Shown in pieces: positions 8,945 to 15,831 of a stretch of DNA of 20,661 nucleotides (its first letter is position 1; the number at the start of each line of letters is the position of its first letter). The notes beneath the pieces are model-generated. The model saw nothing but the letters and a program-made list of their open reading frames with translations, ran no database searches and was not told the origin of the DNA. The position numbers and the translations under genes were made by a program. Origin of the DNA: a virus; IMG/VR virus record IMGVR_UViG_3300019828_000708, positions 1 through 20,661 of that record; one strand, given 5' to 3'.

Positions 8945-10768
8945 ACGATATCATCTTCTATATTCTTATTACACTCAATTTTATTCAGTAATGATAAGAA
9001 TATTATGATAGTAGCCAATAAGGGAGATACCGCTATTGAGATTGTTGATAAAATAAAGTCTATTTATACGTTACTTCCTTTTTTCTTAAAACCTGGTATA
9101 AAAGTCTGGAACCAAAAATCGCTAACTTTTGAAAATGGATGTAGAATAAAAACAGCAACAAGAACAAAAACACCAGCGATTGGTTTTACGATTGATATAC
9201 TCTATTTAGATGAGTTTGCTCACATACCATCAAATATTATAGTTCCTTATTATACTGCGGTTTATCCAACTGTATCAGCTATAAAAAACTCTAAAATAAT
9301 AATAACATCTACTCCAAATGGAATGAATCTATTTCATAAGTTATTAACAAATGCTGAAAGACCCGATGGTGATCCTTTGAAAAATAACTTCAAAGCTTCT
9401 AGGGTATATTGGTATCAAGTTCCTGGTAGATTTGTCACATATATAAGATTAAATGAGCACAAACTACACGAAAATGATACAACAAAAGAAGAAGTACTTG
9501 AAATAGTAAAAGATAGATTTGGTAAGGACACTAAAGTAAGTATGAGTTGGAATATAGATTTACAAAAAAATGTTATAAGTGTTTTGAATAATGATTTGTG
9601 TAGTGATGCTGATGTTAAGGGGCTTAACTTCATAAATAACAAAGGTGTCGAGGTTACTCTACATTCGGTTGGTGAATTAACAACATGGAAAGAAGAAGCC
9701 GAGAAGGATATTGGTGGAGAAGATGCTTTTAATCAAGAATATGGGCTAAGGTTTATTAATGCTAGTAAATCACTATTAAATGAATCTATAATAGAGGATC
9801 TATTAAAGAAAAAGAAACCATATGAATTTGAAAAATTAGACGAATTAGATAGGTTGAAATTTTCTTATGAGAATTTAAAATGGGTACAAGATGATGATTT
9901 ATTTATACCAATAAAAAGAAAAGATTATAAATTAGTAATATCTGTCGATTTATCCGAAGGATTAGGCCAAGATTATTCTGTTATAAACATATTTAGAGTT
10001 ATGTGTAAATCAAAAGAAACTATTGAATTACAGAAAGATTCTTATACATCTGTTGTTGATTTTTTCAAATTAGAACAGATAGCTATTTATAGAAGTAACA
10101 TAATATCAATAAAACAAATGGCTGAAATACTTTATTTAATAACCTTTGAGTATTTTAACCCAGAGAATATAAGAGTTGTTTTAGAATTAAATAACTATGG
10201 AGGTACTCTATTATCAGAAATGCCTTATGTTTTTGATGGTAAGAATGATTATGGGTCTTCTATTTTTGTTAGGTATAAGCATAGAGTTGATGCTACTGAA
10301 GAAAAGGTTGGATTAAAAGTAGGACACAACAAGAACCTATTAGTCAAAGATTACCAAGACCTTATGTTAAGCAAAAGCTTCTCTATAACTAACTTTGAAA
10401 CTGTTAATGAAATAACAACATTTGTAAAACAAACAACTTCTTCTGGTAATGTTAAATATGCCGCTGACATTGGACATGATGATTGTGTAATGACGATAGT
10501 TAATGCTACCTCTATATTTGTTAAAAATGAATTTAAAGAAATGGTGGAAGATTATATGGAAAAAGATATTTCAGTAGATATGAAAAATTATATAAATGAT
10601 TGTCTAAAAAAATCTGATTATTTTGAAGCAGTTGATTATACACAATTATTAGATGTTCGTAGAAAACATTTAAATTCAGTTAGAACAAGAAATAGTGGTT
10701 ATAAAAGCACTGGATTTGGTAATAACGAAAGTAGTAGTGGAGTTGGTGGTGATTGGTTTAAACTATAA
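8540..10768 (+). CDS. Split-intein C fragment plus large terminase ATPase/nuclease part
   Basis: The likely start is ATG 8540 (MIEFIELYEY); an in-frame ATG at 8495 overlaps the endonuclease stop. Residues 1-135 are the intein C fragment and the remaining 607 form the terminase. The C-extein begins TISSSIFLLH, completing Walker A (GK|T). Walker B is ILYLDEF and the coupling motif is IIITSTPNG. The RuvC/RNase H-type nuclease has ISVDLSEGLGQDYS, VVLELNNYGG and DIGHDDCV, matching the three acidic positions of T4 gp17. The spliced terminase would be 724 aa, somewhat longer than T4 gp17 (610). It drives DNA into the prohead and cuts concatemers. The stop nearly abuts the convergent SbtA stop. Confidence 0.9.
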   Translation: MIEFIELYEYKKISLDECDINKKILNSISLMDLKVETDTGYETSSNIHITQPFKHYNIETVDGYEIICADNHILFDEEFNEVFTKDLKIGDLIKTKNGNSVIKSIYIDTHKSSMFDLTIDHPNHRFYTNGILSHNTISSSIFLLHSILFSNDKNIMIVANKGDTAIEIVDKIKSIYTLLPFFLKPGIKVWNQKSLTFENGCRIKTATRTKTPAIGFTIDILYLDEFAHIPSNIIVPYYTAVYPTVSAIKNSKIIITSTPNGMNLFHKLLTNAERPDGDPLKNNFKASRVYWYQVPGRFVTYIRLNEHKLHENDTTKEEVLEIVKDRFGKDTKVSMSWNIDLQKNVISVLNNDLCSDADVKGLNFINNKGVEVTLHSVGELTTWKEEAEKDIGGEDAFNQEYGLRFINASKSLLNESIIEDLLKKKKPYEFEKLDELDRLKFSYENLKWVQDDDLFIPIKRKDYKLVISVDLSEGLGQDYSVINIFRVMCKSKETIELQKDSYTSVVDFFKLEQIAIYRSNIISIKQMAEILYLITFEYFNPENIRVVLELNNYGGTLLSEMPYVFDGKNDYGSSIFVRYKHRVDATEEKVGLKVGHNKNLLVKDYQDLMLSKSFSITNFETVNEITTFVKQTTSSGNVKYAADIGHDDCVMTIVNATSIFVKNEFKEMVEDYMEKDISVDMKNYINDCLKKSDYFEAVDYTQLLDVRRKHLNSVRTRNSGYKSTGFGNNESSSGVGGDWFKL

Positions 10769-10780
10769 TTTAAATTATAG
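10763..10780. repeat. 18-bp perfect palindrome across two convergent stops
   Basis: CTATAATTTAAATTATAG is its own reverse complement and contains the stop codons of the terminase (+) and the permease (-). It has no GC-rich stem or T tract, so it is at most a weak bidirectional terminator. Confidence 0.5.
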
Positions 10781-11742
10781 ATGCAATATAAAAGTAAATA
10801 GGCATTCCTATTGTTATGTTTATTGGAAATGTAATTGCTAGTGCCATTGGTAAAAATAAACCAGGATTTGCTTTAGGTACATTTATTTTCATAGCAGCCG
10901 GAACAGCAATATAAGAAGCACTAGCGGCTAAAATACCTAACATAAATCTATTTGATATATCATCTGTGAAAAATGAACTTAGAAAGGTAAATAATATTCC
11001 ATTTATTAGTGGTATAACCATAGCAAAAACAACCGGAAACCAACCATGTGAGAAAAATGATTTTAATTTCTTACCACTGCTTATCCCCATATCTAAAAGA
11101 AAAATCGCTAAAAACCCTTTAAATAAATCATTTGTAAATGGCTTTATTCCTTCGGCTTGTTGATCACTAGCTATAAAACCAATCAATAGACTTCCTAATA
11201 TTAATAAAACACTACCATTTGTAAATGAGTGCTTTAAGTATGTCCATTTTTTTAAATTTACTACCCTTTGAATACATAGCAATCAATAACAATCCCATTA
11301 TAATTGCTGGTGACTCCATAAGTGCCACAATAGCAACCATGTGTCCATGTAGAATCAATCCTTGTGATTCTAGATATGATGATGCCGTAACAAAAGTCAC
11401 GGCACTAACAGAACCATAGGCTGCGGCTATTGCTCCGGCATTGAATATGTTTAGTTTTTTCTTTAAAATGAAAAAAGTATATATTGGTATAATTAGTGAT
11501 AAGCCGACACCAAAAATAATGGATAAAAATATCTCCGGGGTGAATGTTTCGTGTGATAATTCTTGTCCACCTCTGAATCCAATAGCAAATAAAAGATATA
11601 TTGATATGAATTTAGAAGAATTTGGTGGTATCTCTAAATCACTTTTAAACACAACGGCTATTATTCCGAGTATAAAAAAAAGTAAAGCAGGGTTAGTTAG
11701 ATTATCAATTAATAGATTATCAATTAATAGATTTAAATCCAT
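10770..11742 (-). CDS. sbtA: SbtA-type sodium-dependent bicarbonate permease (one frame break)
   Basis: Two overlapping frames (11742-11212 and 11282-10770) together match the Na+-dependent bicarbonate transporter superfamily (SbtA). Removing one A from the A7 run at 11247-11253 joins them into a 323-aa protein, close to the usual family length. About ten hydrophobic segments are visible. Family-like sequences include LLFAIGFRGGQEL in the first half, AAAYGSVSAVTFVTA and MVAIVALMESPAIIMGLLL before the break, and TNGSVLLILGSLLIGF after it. Characterised cyanobacterial members import bicarbonate with sodium; many members are uncharacterised, so the substrate here is inferred. No SbtB-like regulator is adjacent. 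It is the last gene of a reverse-strand cassette. A permease on a phage is unusual. Confidence 0.75.
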
Positions 11743-11746
11743 TTAT

Positions 11747-12097
11747 TTATCTTTTATTAATTTGTGATTCTAACTCTAATATTCTTGATATTAGTTCTTC
11801 TCTTGTTAAGTTTGATAATTCATCACCTTCGGAATCCTCAGAATCAATTATTATTATTGATGATATTATTTTAAAATTACTACTACTTGATGTGGATATA
11901 ATCTCTTGTGCTCTGTTTTTAGCCTCTATTAGTTCTGGTATTTTCTCTACTGATTTTTTATCTTTATAACCAAACCTTTCCTCTGAGCTAAATATCTTCA
12001 AATCATGAAATTTAATCTTACTTGTGTATATACCCATTAGTAATTCCATAGATTCCTCTTTTGTAAAATTACCTTCTATCAATTTTAATTTATTCAT
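11747..12097 (-). CDS. Conserved Bacteroidota hypothetical protein
   Basis: A 116-aa soluble protein beginning MNKLKLIEGNFTKEESMELL, with the segment KINFH-like KIKFHDLKIFSSEERFGYKD in the middle, an Ile-rich strand, and a charged helical C-terminus (ELSNLTREELISRILELE). Its sequence strongly resembles a small conserved hypothetical found in Flavobacteria, where function is unknown. The stop is 4 bases before the start of the permease gene, so the two are probably translated from one message. It supports a Bacteroidota origin for this cassette. Confidence 0.75.
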   Translation of the reverse strand: MNKLKLIEGNFTKEESMELLMGIYTSKIKFHDLKIFSSEERFGYKDKKSVEKIPELIEAKNRAQEIISTSSSSNFKIISSIIIIDSEDSEGDELSNLTREELISRILELESQINKR

Positions 12098-12099
12098 AT

Positions 12100-12180
12100 T
12101 TATTTATTTATTTGTTCTATTCTAGTAAAGTTAGAAGAATAAAAATCTATAGATTCTTGTATATATCTGTAATTTATCAC
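12100..12180 (-). CDS. Possible 26-aa peptide between ClpS and the next gene
   Basis: A GTG at 12180 overlaps the ClpS stop codon region and opens a short frame reading INYRYIQESIDFYSSNFTRI and ending 3 bases before the 12097 start. It fills the gap almost exactly, and the composition is protein-like. There is no other support, and it could be chance or the remnant of a longer protein. Confidence 0.3.
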   Translation of the reverse strand: MINYRYIQESIDFYSSNFTRIEQINK

Positions 12181-12455
12181 TAATTAACCTCCATAGTTAC
12201 TGATAAACCAAGAGATTCTAATTTTTCTTTCATTGTTGATATTTTTTCAAAATCACCATATTTCACATCACATAAACCACTCAAATGTACTATATGAGCA
12301 CATTGATTAGCTTGTTCTGATTCGTGATTACACACTTTAATTAGACAATCTATTACCCAATCAAATGAATTAAAATCATCATTGTGTAGAATTAGCTTAT
12401 ATGGTTTTGATAAAATTTCATCAACTTTACTTATTGTTTGTTCTTTAACTGACAT
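12180..12455 (-). CDS. clpS: ClpS adaptor of the ClpAP/ClpCP protease
   Basis: The 91-aa protein has the ClpS core: PYKLILHNDDFNSFDWVIDC, then CNHESEQANQCAHIVHLSG and a C-terminal beta-alpha unit. The LHNDD-NSFDWVI segment is typical of ClpS from Bacteroidota, and the HND and downstream His form part of the N-degron binding pocket in characterised members. ClpS delivers N-end-rule substrates to the Clp unfoldase and blocks other substrates. The short N-terminal extension of about 17 residues needed for delivery is present. A phage copy could redirect host proteolysis during infection, which is inference. A TTAAAAATATATAA element lies just upstream of the start. Confidence 0.85.
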   Translation of the reverse strand: MSVKEQTISKVDEILSKPYKLILHNDDFNSFDWVIDCLIKVCNHESEQANQCAHIVHLSGLCDVKYGDFEKISTMKEKLESLGLSVTMEVN

Positions 12456-12470
12456 TTATATTATATATTT

Positions 12471-13042
12471 TTAACTATTAAAAGTTCTTTCTTTTTTGTT
12501 TATAACATCAACCACGGTTATTTTAATAGACTGATCTTTGGCCCACTCTTTAAACTTTATCAAATGCTCGTGTCTATCATCATATATTACTAGGTGTTCG
12601 CATTTTGTTAATTTCATTAACTGCTCAAATAATCTAATCTTGAATGTGAATGTGTCTCCGCCCCAATTAAGATATACCCCACCTTCTCCATTTTCTGGAT
12701 ATTTTCGGTTTTTGGTATTTTCATAACTTCATCAAACTCTAAGTTGTTATTTCTTAGAATTGTGTATATGTTTTTTCTCATATCCGGTACTTTATTCAAT
12801 CTACCGGTTGCCATTATCTTAATACCATCTTTATCAGCGGATGCCTCTAGGTATTTTCTATACACCCATTCGTTTTTTACTACATAGAATATATCTGGGT
12901 CTAAGCTAGTTGCTCTACCCCACCAACCTAAGTGTGGCCAATCTTCTCCTGTTTTTTCCTTCCAAGTTTCCTTACCTATTTCTGGTCTAGGTGAGTGACA
13001 TAATGTGTCGTCAAAATCAAAGGAATATAATGTAGTGCTCAT
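12471..13042 (-). CDS. HAD-like Swiss-Army-Knife RNA-repair-like protein (one frame break)
   Basis: Residues 1-110 contain the HAD nucleophile motif SFDFDDTLCHSP (Asp9/Asp11), a WWGR segment and IMATGRLNKVPDMRKNI. The first frame stops at 12617. Adding one A to the A4 run at 12718-12721 restores the frame, yielding KYPENGEGGVYLNWGGDTF, then LVIYDDRHEHLIKFKEW, the acidic loop expected near the end of the HAD domain. The corrected protein is 190 aa. The best fit is the HAD_SAK family, small HAD-like proteins linked by context to RNA repair; the actual substrate is unknown. It is the first gene of the reverse-strand cassette and is divergent from the gene at 13122. Confidence 0.65.
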
Positions 13043-13121
13043 GTTTTTGGTTTTAGTTTATTTTTTATATGATATAAAGATAGAAAGATTTCTTTTATAT
13101 ATAAAAAAAAATCAATTTTTT

Positions 13122-13565
13122 ATGTCAAGTAATTTTAAAGAATCAATAAAAACGATGGATTTTAAAACAATATTAATAATAATATTTTTTTCTATATCAA
13201 TGATATTTGGATATCAGTGGTATTTTTCTTTGGATGATAAAAGAGAATATAAAAGTAAATTAAATGAACTAAAAGAGCAAAATGATAGGATAGTAGAAAG
13301 TAGAGATTCTATTAAACTAAATCTAGAATTAATAGAATCTAGATATGATAGCATAGAATCTTTAAATGTTGGGCTACAAGCTGAGATAGATGTTCTTAGG
13401 TTGGATATATCAAAATCTAAGGCGAAAGTTGTTTTTAATGAGAAAGAATTAAATAACATAAAAGAAAAATCAGAGAAAAACAAAAAAGAAATAGAAGATT
13501 TAAGGAACTCAACCTCCACAAAAACAGAAGAAGAGCTATTAAATTCTATTAAAAATAAATTATAA
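13122..13565 (+). CDS. Membrane-anchored coiled-coil protein, possible inner-membrane spanin
   Basis: The start is taken at ATG 13122; the frame is open further upstream, but that part lies over the divergent HAD gene. The 147-aa protein has one hydrophobic helix at residues 15-34 (ILIIIFFSISMIFGYQW) and then a long charged coiled coil to about residue 135, with no Cys. N-in/C-out topology with a periplasmic coiled coil fits an i-spanin (Rz-like). It could equally be another membrane-tethered phage protein. The next gene starts one base after its stop and also encodes a coiled-coil envelope protein, so the two look like a functional pair. Confidence 0.6.
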   Translation: MSSNFKESIKTMDFKTILIIIFFSISMIFGYQWYFSLDDKREYKSKLNELKEQNDRIVESRDSIKLNLELIESRYDSIESLNVGLQAEIDVLRLDISKSKAKVVFNEKELNNIKEKSEKNKKEIEDLRNSTSTKTEEELLNSIKNKL

Positions 13566-13566
13566 A

Positions 13567-14106
13567 ATGAAATCTATATTAATAATTATATTTACGATAT
13601 TTACGATGCCAATTTTTGCATCAGTGTCTGATACTGATAGTGTTTCAACTACACAAATTATTGAAGAAATTGATTATCCTATAATATCACAGGATAGCCT
13701 AGGTAAAAAGGTAGTCATTATGACAATAGAGCAATTAAAAATTATTGATAAGAAATTAGACTTATTAGAACTACTTGAAGAATCTAATTCTATATCCGGT
13801 GATATAGACTCGGTTACTTTATTGATAATAAACGATAAGAATGATATAATAGCTAAACAAGATATGCAAATAAATAAAATGGATTCGGTTATTATTAACA
13901 AAGATAATGAAATATCCAATCTAAAGGAGCAAGTAATTGAATGGCAAATAGTTGAGGAAACATATCTAAAACAATTATCAAACAAGAGCAAAGAGATAAG
14001 TCTACACACAGATAGAATAAAATCATTAAAGAAGAAAACCATTTTTGGTGGATTGGGAGGTGGATTAATAATAACCACATTAGTAACAATACTTATTATT
14101 AAATAG
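13567..14106 (+). CDS. Exported coiled-coil protein with C-terminal membrane anchor
   Basis: A 179-aa protein with an N-terminal signal peptide (residues 1-18, ending PIFA), a segment KKVVIMTIEQLKIIDKKLDL of a type seen in Bacteroidota phages, a coiled coil over about residues 85-155, and a C-terminal hydrophobic helix after a glycine-rich turn (FGGLGGGLIITTLVTILIIK). No lipobox Cys is visible, so it is not a classical o-spanin lipoprotein. The predicted layout is a periplasmic rod anchored by its C-terminus. Together with the gene at 13122 it may disrupt or bridge the envelope at lysis; this is inference from topology and pairing. Confidence 0.6.
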   Translation: MKSILIIIFTIFTMPIFASVSDTDSVSTTQIIEEIDYPIISQDSLGKKVVIMTIEQLKIIDKKLDLLELLEESNSISGDIDSVTLLIINDKNDIIAKQDMQINKMDSVIINKDNEISNLKEQVIEWQIVEETYLKQLSNKSKEISLHTDRIKSLKKKTIFGGLGGGLIITTLVTILIIK

Positions 14107-14126
14107 ATAAAAAGTTGTTTTTCATA

Positions 14127-14136
14127 TTAATATATA
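14127..14136 (+). promoter_or_regulatory. TTAATATATA motif upstream of the PQ-repeat gene
   Basis: Exact match 30 bases before the ATG at 14167, the same spacing as at 19277. It is followed by CTAGTATAAATA. Confidence 0.5.
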
Positions 14137-14166
14137 CTAGTATAAATAAAAAAAATAATGTAGATA

Positions 14167-14763
14167 ATGAAGCATATTAGAACATTCGAAAAATATCGTC
14201 TTAAAAATAGGAGATATGAAATAATAAAAGAATCGGTTATTCAAGTAAATGATGTATATAAAGTTAAAACAATGATTGATATACCTCAATCTTTAATAAA
14301 CGCATATGTTAAAAAAGTAAAAGATACTACTGGTAAAAACCTAAGACAATTTTTTGGTGATGTAGATATCGCGGAAGAAGTTGTTAAATATATTAACACC
14401 GCTAACTTAGATGTTGATAATATACCAGGTAATGCTATAATGGGTGGTGAATTACAACCTGATGAAGCACAAATGATTGACACACAGGTTCAACCACAAG
14501 CACAGGTTCAACAACAGGCTCAACCACAAGCACAGGTTCAACAACAAGCTCAACCACAAGCTCAACCACAAGCTCAACCACAAGTTCAAGTTCAGGCTCA
14601 ACCACAAACACAAGTAGATATGGAATTTGAAGATCCACAAGCGCAAGCACAAGATATGGGTGAGGTACAATTCGAAGATCCACAAGCACAAGGCGAAGAG
14701 GATGAAGAGGATGAAGAAAATATAGATGATATAGATTTTGATGATGAGTCATTGCCATTATAA
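14167..14763 (+). CDS. Phage protein with PQAQ repeats and acidic tail
   Basis: The 198-aa protein starts MKHIRTFEKY, aligning with the N-termini at 3530 and 14831. Residues 10-100 form a plausible folded, helical domain. Residues about 108-155 are tandem Gln/Pro/Ala repeats (PQAQ, VQQQAQ). Residues 156-198 repeat MEFEDPQAQ/VQFEDPQAQ and end in a highly acidic tail. Such low-complexity, acidic proteins can be scaffold or internal head proteins in large phages, but there is no family match here. It is followed directly by a strong terminator, so it ends its transcription unit. Confidence 0.7.
   Translation: MKHIRTFEKYRLKNRRYEIIKESVIQVNDVYKVKTMIDIPQSLINAYVKKVKDTTGKNLRQFFGDVDIAEEVVKYINTANLDVDNIPGNAIMGGELQPDEAQMIDTQVQPQAQVQQQAQPQAQVQQQAQPQAQPQAQPQVQVQAQPQTQVDMEFEDPQAQAQDMGEVQFEDPQAQGEEDEEDEENIDDIDFDDESLPL
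14485..14620 (+). repeat. PQ-encoding tandem repeats
   Basis: Short in-frame units such as CAACCACAAGCACAGGTT and CAACCACAAGCT repeat across about 130 bases and encode Gln-Pro-Gln-Ala/Val repeats. Units are multiples of three or six bases and are prone to copy-number change. Confidence 0.75.
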
Positions 14764-14784
14764 AAAATAATAATTTAAAAAAAT

Positions 14785-14817
14785 AAAAACCCTATCAAAA
14801 TTTTGATAGGGTTTTTT
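14785..14817 (+). terminator. Strong rho-independent terminator
   Basis: A perfect hairpin, ACCCTATCAAAA/TTTTGATAGGGT, flanked by A and T runs. The T tract merges with the TTAATATATA motif for the next gene, so termination and a new start are coupled in about 40 bases. Confidence 0.9.
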
Positions 14818-14825
14818 AATATATA
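14816..14825 (+). promoter_or_regulatory. TTAATATATA motif upstream of the isochorismatase-like gene
   Basis: Exact match beginning in the T tract of the terminator and ending 5 bases before the GTG at 14831. Confidence 0.5.
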
Positions 14826-14830
14826 GTTAT

Positions 14831-15448
14831 GTGATTATAATTGAGAGTTTTGAAAATTTTAATAAAGAAGAGGATTTAATAATAGTTGATGTTCAAAAAT
14901 CATTTAGGAAGTTTTTTTCTGAGATGTATTTAAATGAACTGAAGAAATATTGCAAAGGATTTAAAAATGTTTATAACTTATTTGATAATCATGTGGATGG
15001 AGAAAACATAGATAAAGACTATCTATATGATCAATCACCTGATGTTATTTTACATGATGATATATATTACTTCCCAAACCAAAGGGATATAATAGAAAAA
15101 AGATATAACTATAATGTTAATGTTTCTTTCTATAAGAGTATTTTAGATAAATCAATATATGATGATATAAAATTAAGAGAAGATAATAAAAAACTAAAAA
15201 AAGGCGAAATCTTCAAAACTAAAAAAGGAACACATATAGTCTATGTTGGAAATAAACACATTTGGTTTCATATTGGTAAAAAAATGTATAGATTATTTGA
15301 ATCTAAAATAGGTAAAAAAGTTTATATTGTTGGTGGTAGTGATTCTGAGTGTCTAGAAGATGTTTATGTTGCTGCAGAAACCATAGGTGTTAAGATAAAA
15401 AGAAACTGGAGATTTATTTACTCATCAGCACATTGTTCTATACAATAA
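14831..15448 (+). CDS. Isochorismatase-like cysteine hydrolase fold protein
   Basis: The start is GTG 14831; the ATG two bases earlier meets TGA at once. The resulting N-terminus, IIIESFENF, aligns with two other proteins in the window, supporting this start. Residues 16-25 (LIIVDVQKSF) match the opening strand and Asp of isochorismatase-like hydrolases. Near the end, VYIVGGSDSECLEDVYVAAE (Cys174) matches the nucleophile region, and the following GVKIKRNWRFIYSS fits the last strand. The middle is longer and more divergent than in classical members (180-220 aa), and the catalytic Lys is not obvious. The substrate is unknown. The stop codon abuts that of the convergent gp25-like gene. Confidence 0.55.
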   Translation: MIIIESFENFNKEEDLIIVDVQKSFRKFFSEMYLNELKKYCKGFKNVYNLFDNHVDGENIDKDYLYDQSPDVILHDDIYYFPNQRDIIEKRYNYNVNVSFYKSILDKSIYDDIKLREDNKKLKKGEIFKTKKGTHIVYVGNKHIWFHIGKKMYRLFESKIGKKVYIVGGSDSECLEDVYVAAETIGVKIKRNWRFIYSSAHCSIQ

Positions 15449-15826
15449 TTAAGAAACACTAGCATAAACTTCATAGTCTCTTATCTTAAACCCAATTACC
15501 ATATATTCTTGATATCTTACTGGGTCTTCAAAAAATTCAACCTTTAGATCATAATCTATTCCATCAACCTCCGGTATATAATCAGCTATTTGTGCTTTTA
15601 TATCACCCTCTATAACTTCTGCTGATAATCTAGTTTGATTTAAAAGGTCTGGTAGACTAGCTCCAAAATTAGGATCTCCCAATAACTCACCTTTATTTGT
15701 GAATAGAACCATCTCGTACTTTTGTACAATAACCCTTATTATATCATCTTCGATTAATTCTGGATCTTGAAACCTTGGGTGTCCTGGGTATCCTATATAA
15801 AAGTCTGTGAAATTAAATGATGCCAT
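15449..15826 (-). CDS. gp25-like baseplate wedge protein
   Basis: The 125-aa protein matches the GPW/gp25 family in length (T4 gp25 is 132 aa) and pattern: a mainly polar N-terminus, then IEDDIIRVIVQKYEMVLFTN, GELLGDPNFGASLPDLL, a helix (LSAEVIEGDIKAQIADYIP) and a closing beta region. The family forms the inner baseplate wedge and helps start sheath assembly in contractile tails, so this supports a myovirus-type virion. A TTAATATATA motif is 5 bases upstream of the ATG. The clamp-loader gene lies upstream on the same strand. Confidence 0.85.
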   Translation of the reverse strand: MASFNFTDFYIGYPGHPRFQDPELIEDDIIRVIVQKYEMVLFTNKGELLGDPNFGASLPDLLNQTRLSAEVIEGDIKAQIADYIPEVDGIDYDLKVEFFEDPVRYQEYMVIGFKIRDYEVYASVS

Positions 15827-15831
15827 AATAC

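Noticed and set aside
11212-11282. Classical programmed -1 frameshift between the permease halves
   Set aside because: Joining the halves needs a +1 shift (or loss of one A), and the site does not have the required X XXY YYZ heptamer in the zero frame; a homopolymer error or slippage is simpler.
13674-14089. Reverse-strand ORFs opposite the signal-peptide coiled-coil gene
   Set aside because: The + strand frame has a clean signal peptide, coiled coil and anchor; the reverse frames are shadows.
14435-14758. Reverse-strand ORFs rich in Leu/Val opposite the PQ repeats
   Set aside because: They are shadows of the Gln/Pro repeat codons and resemble membrane proteins only because of composition.
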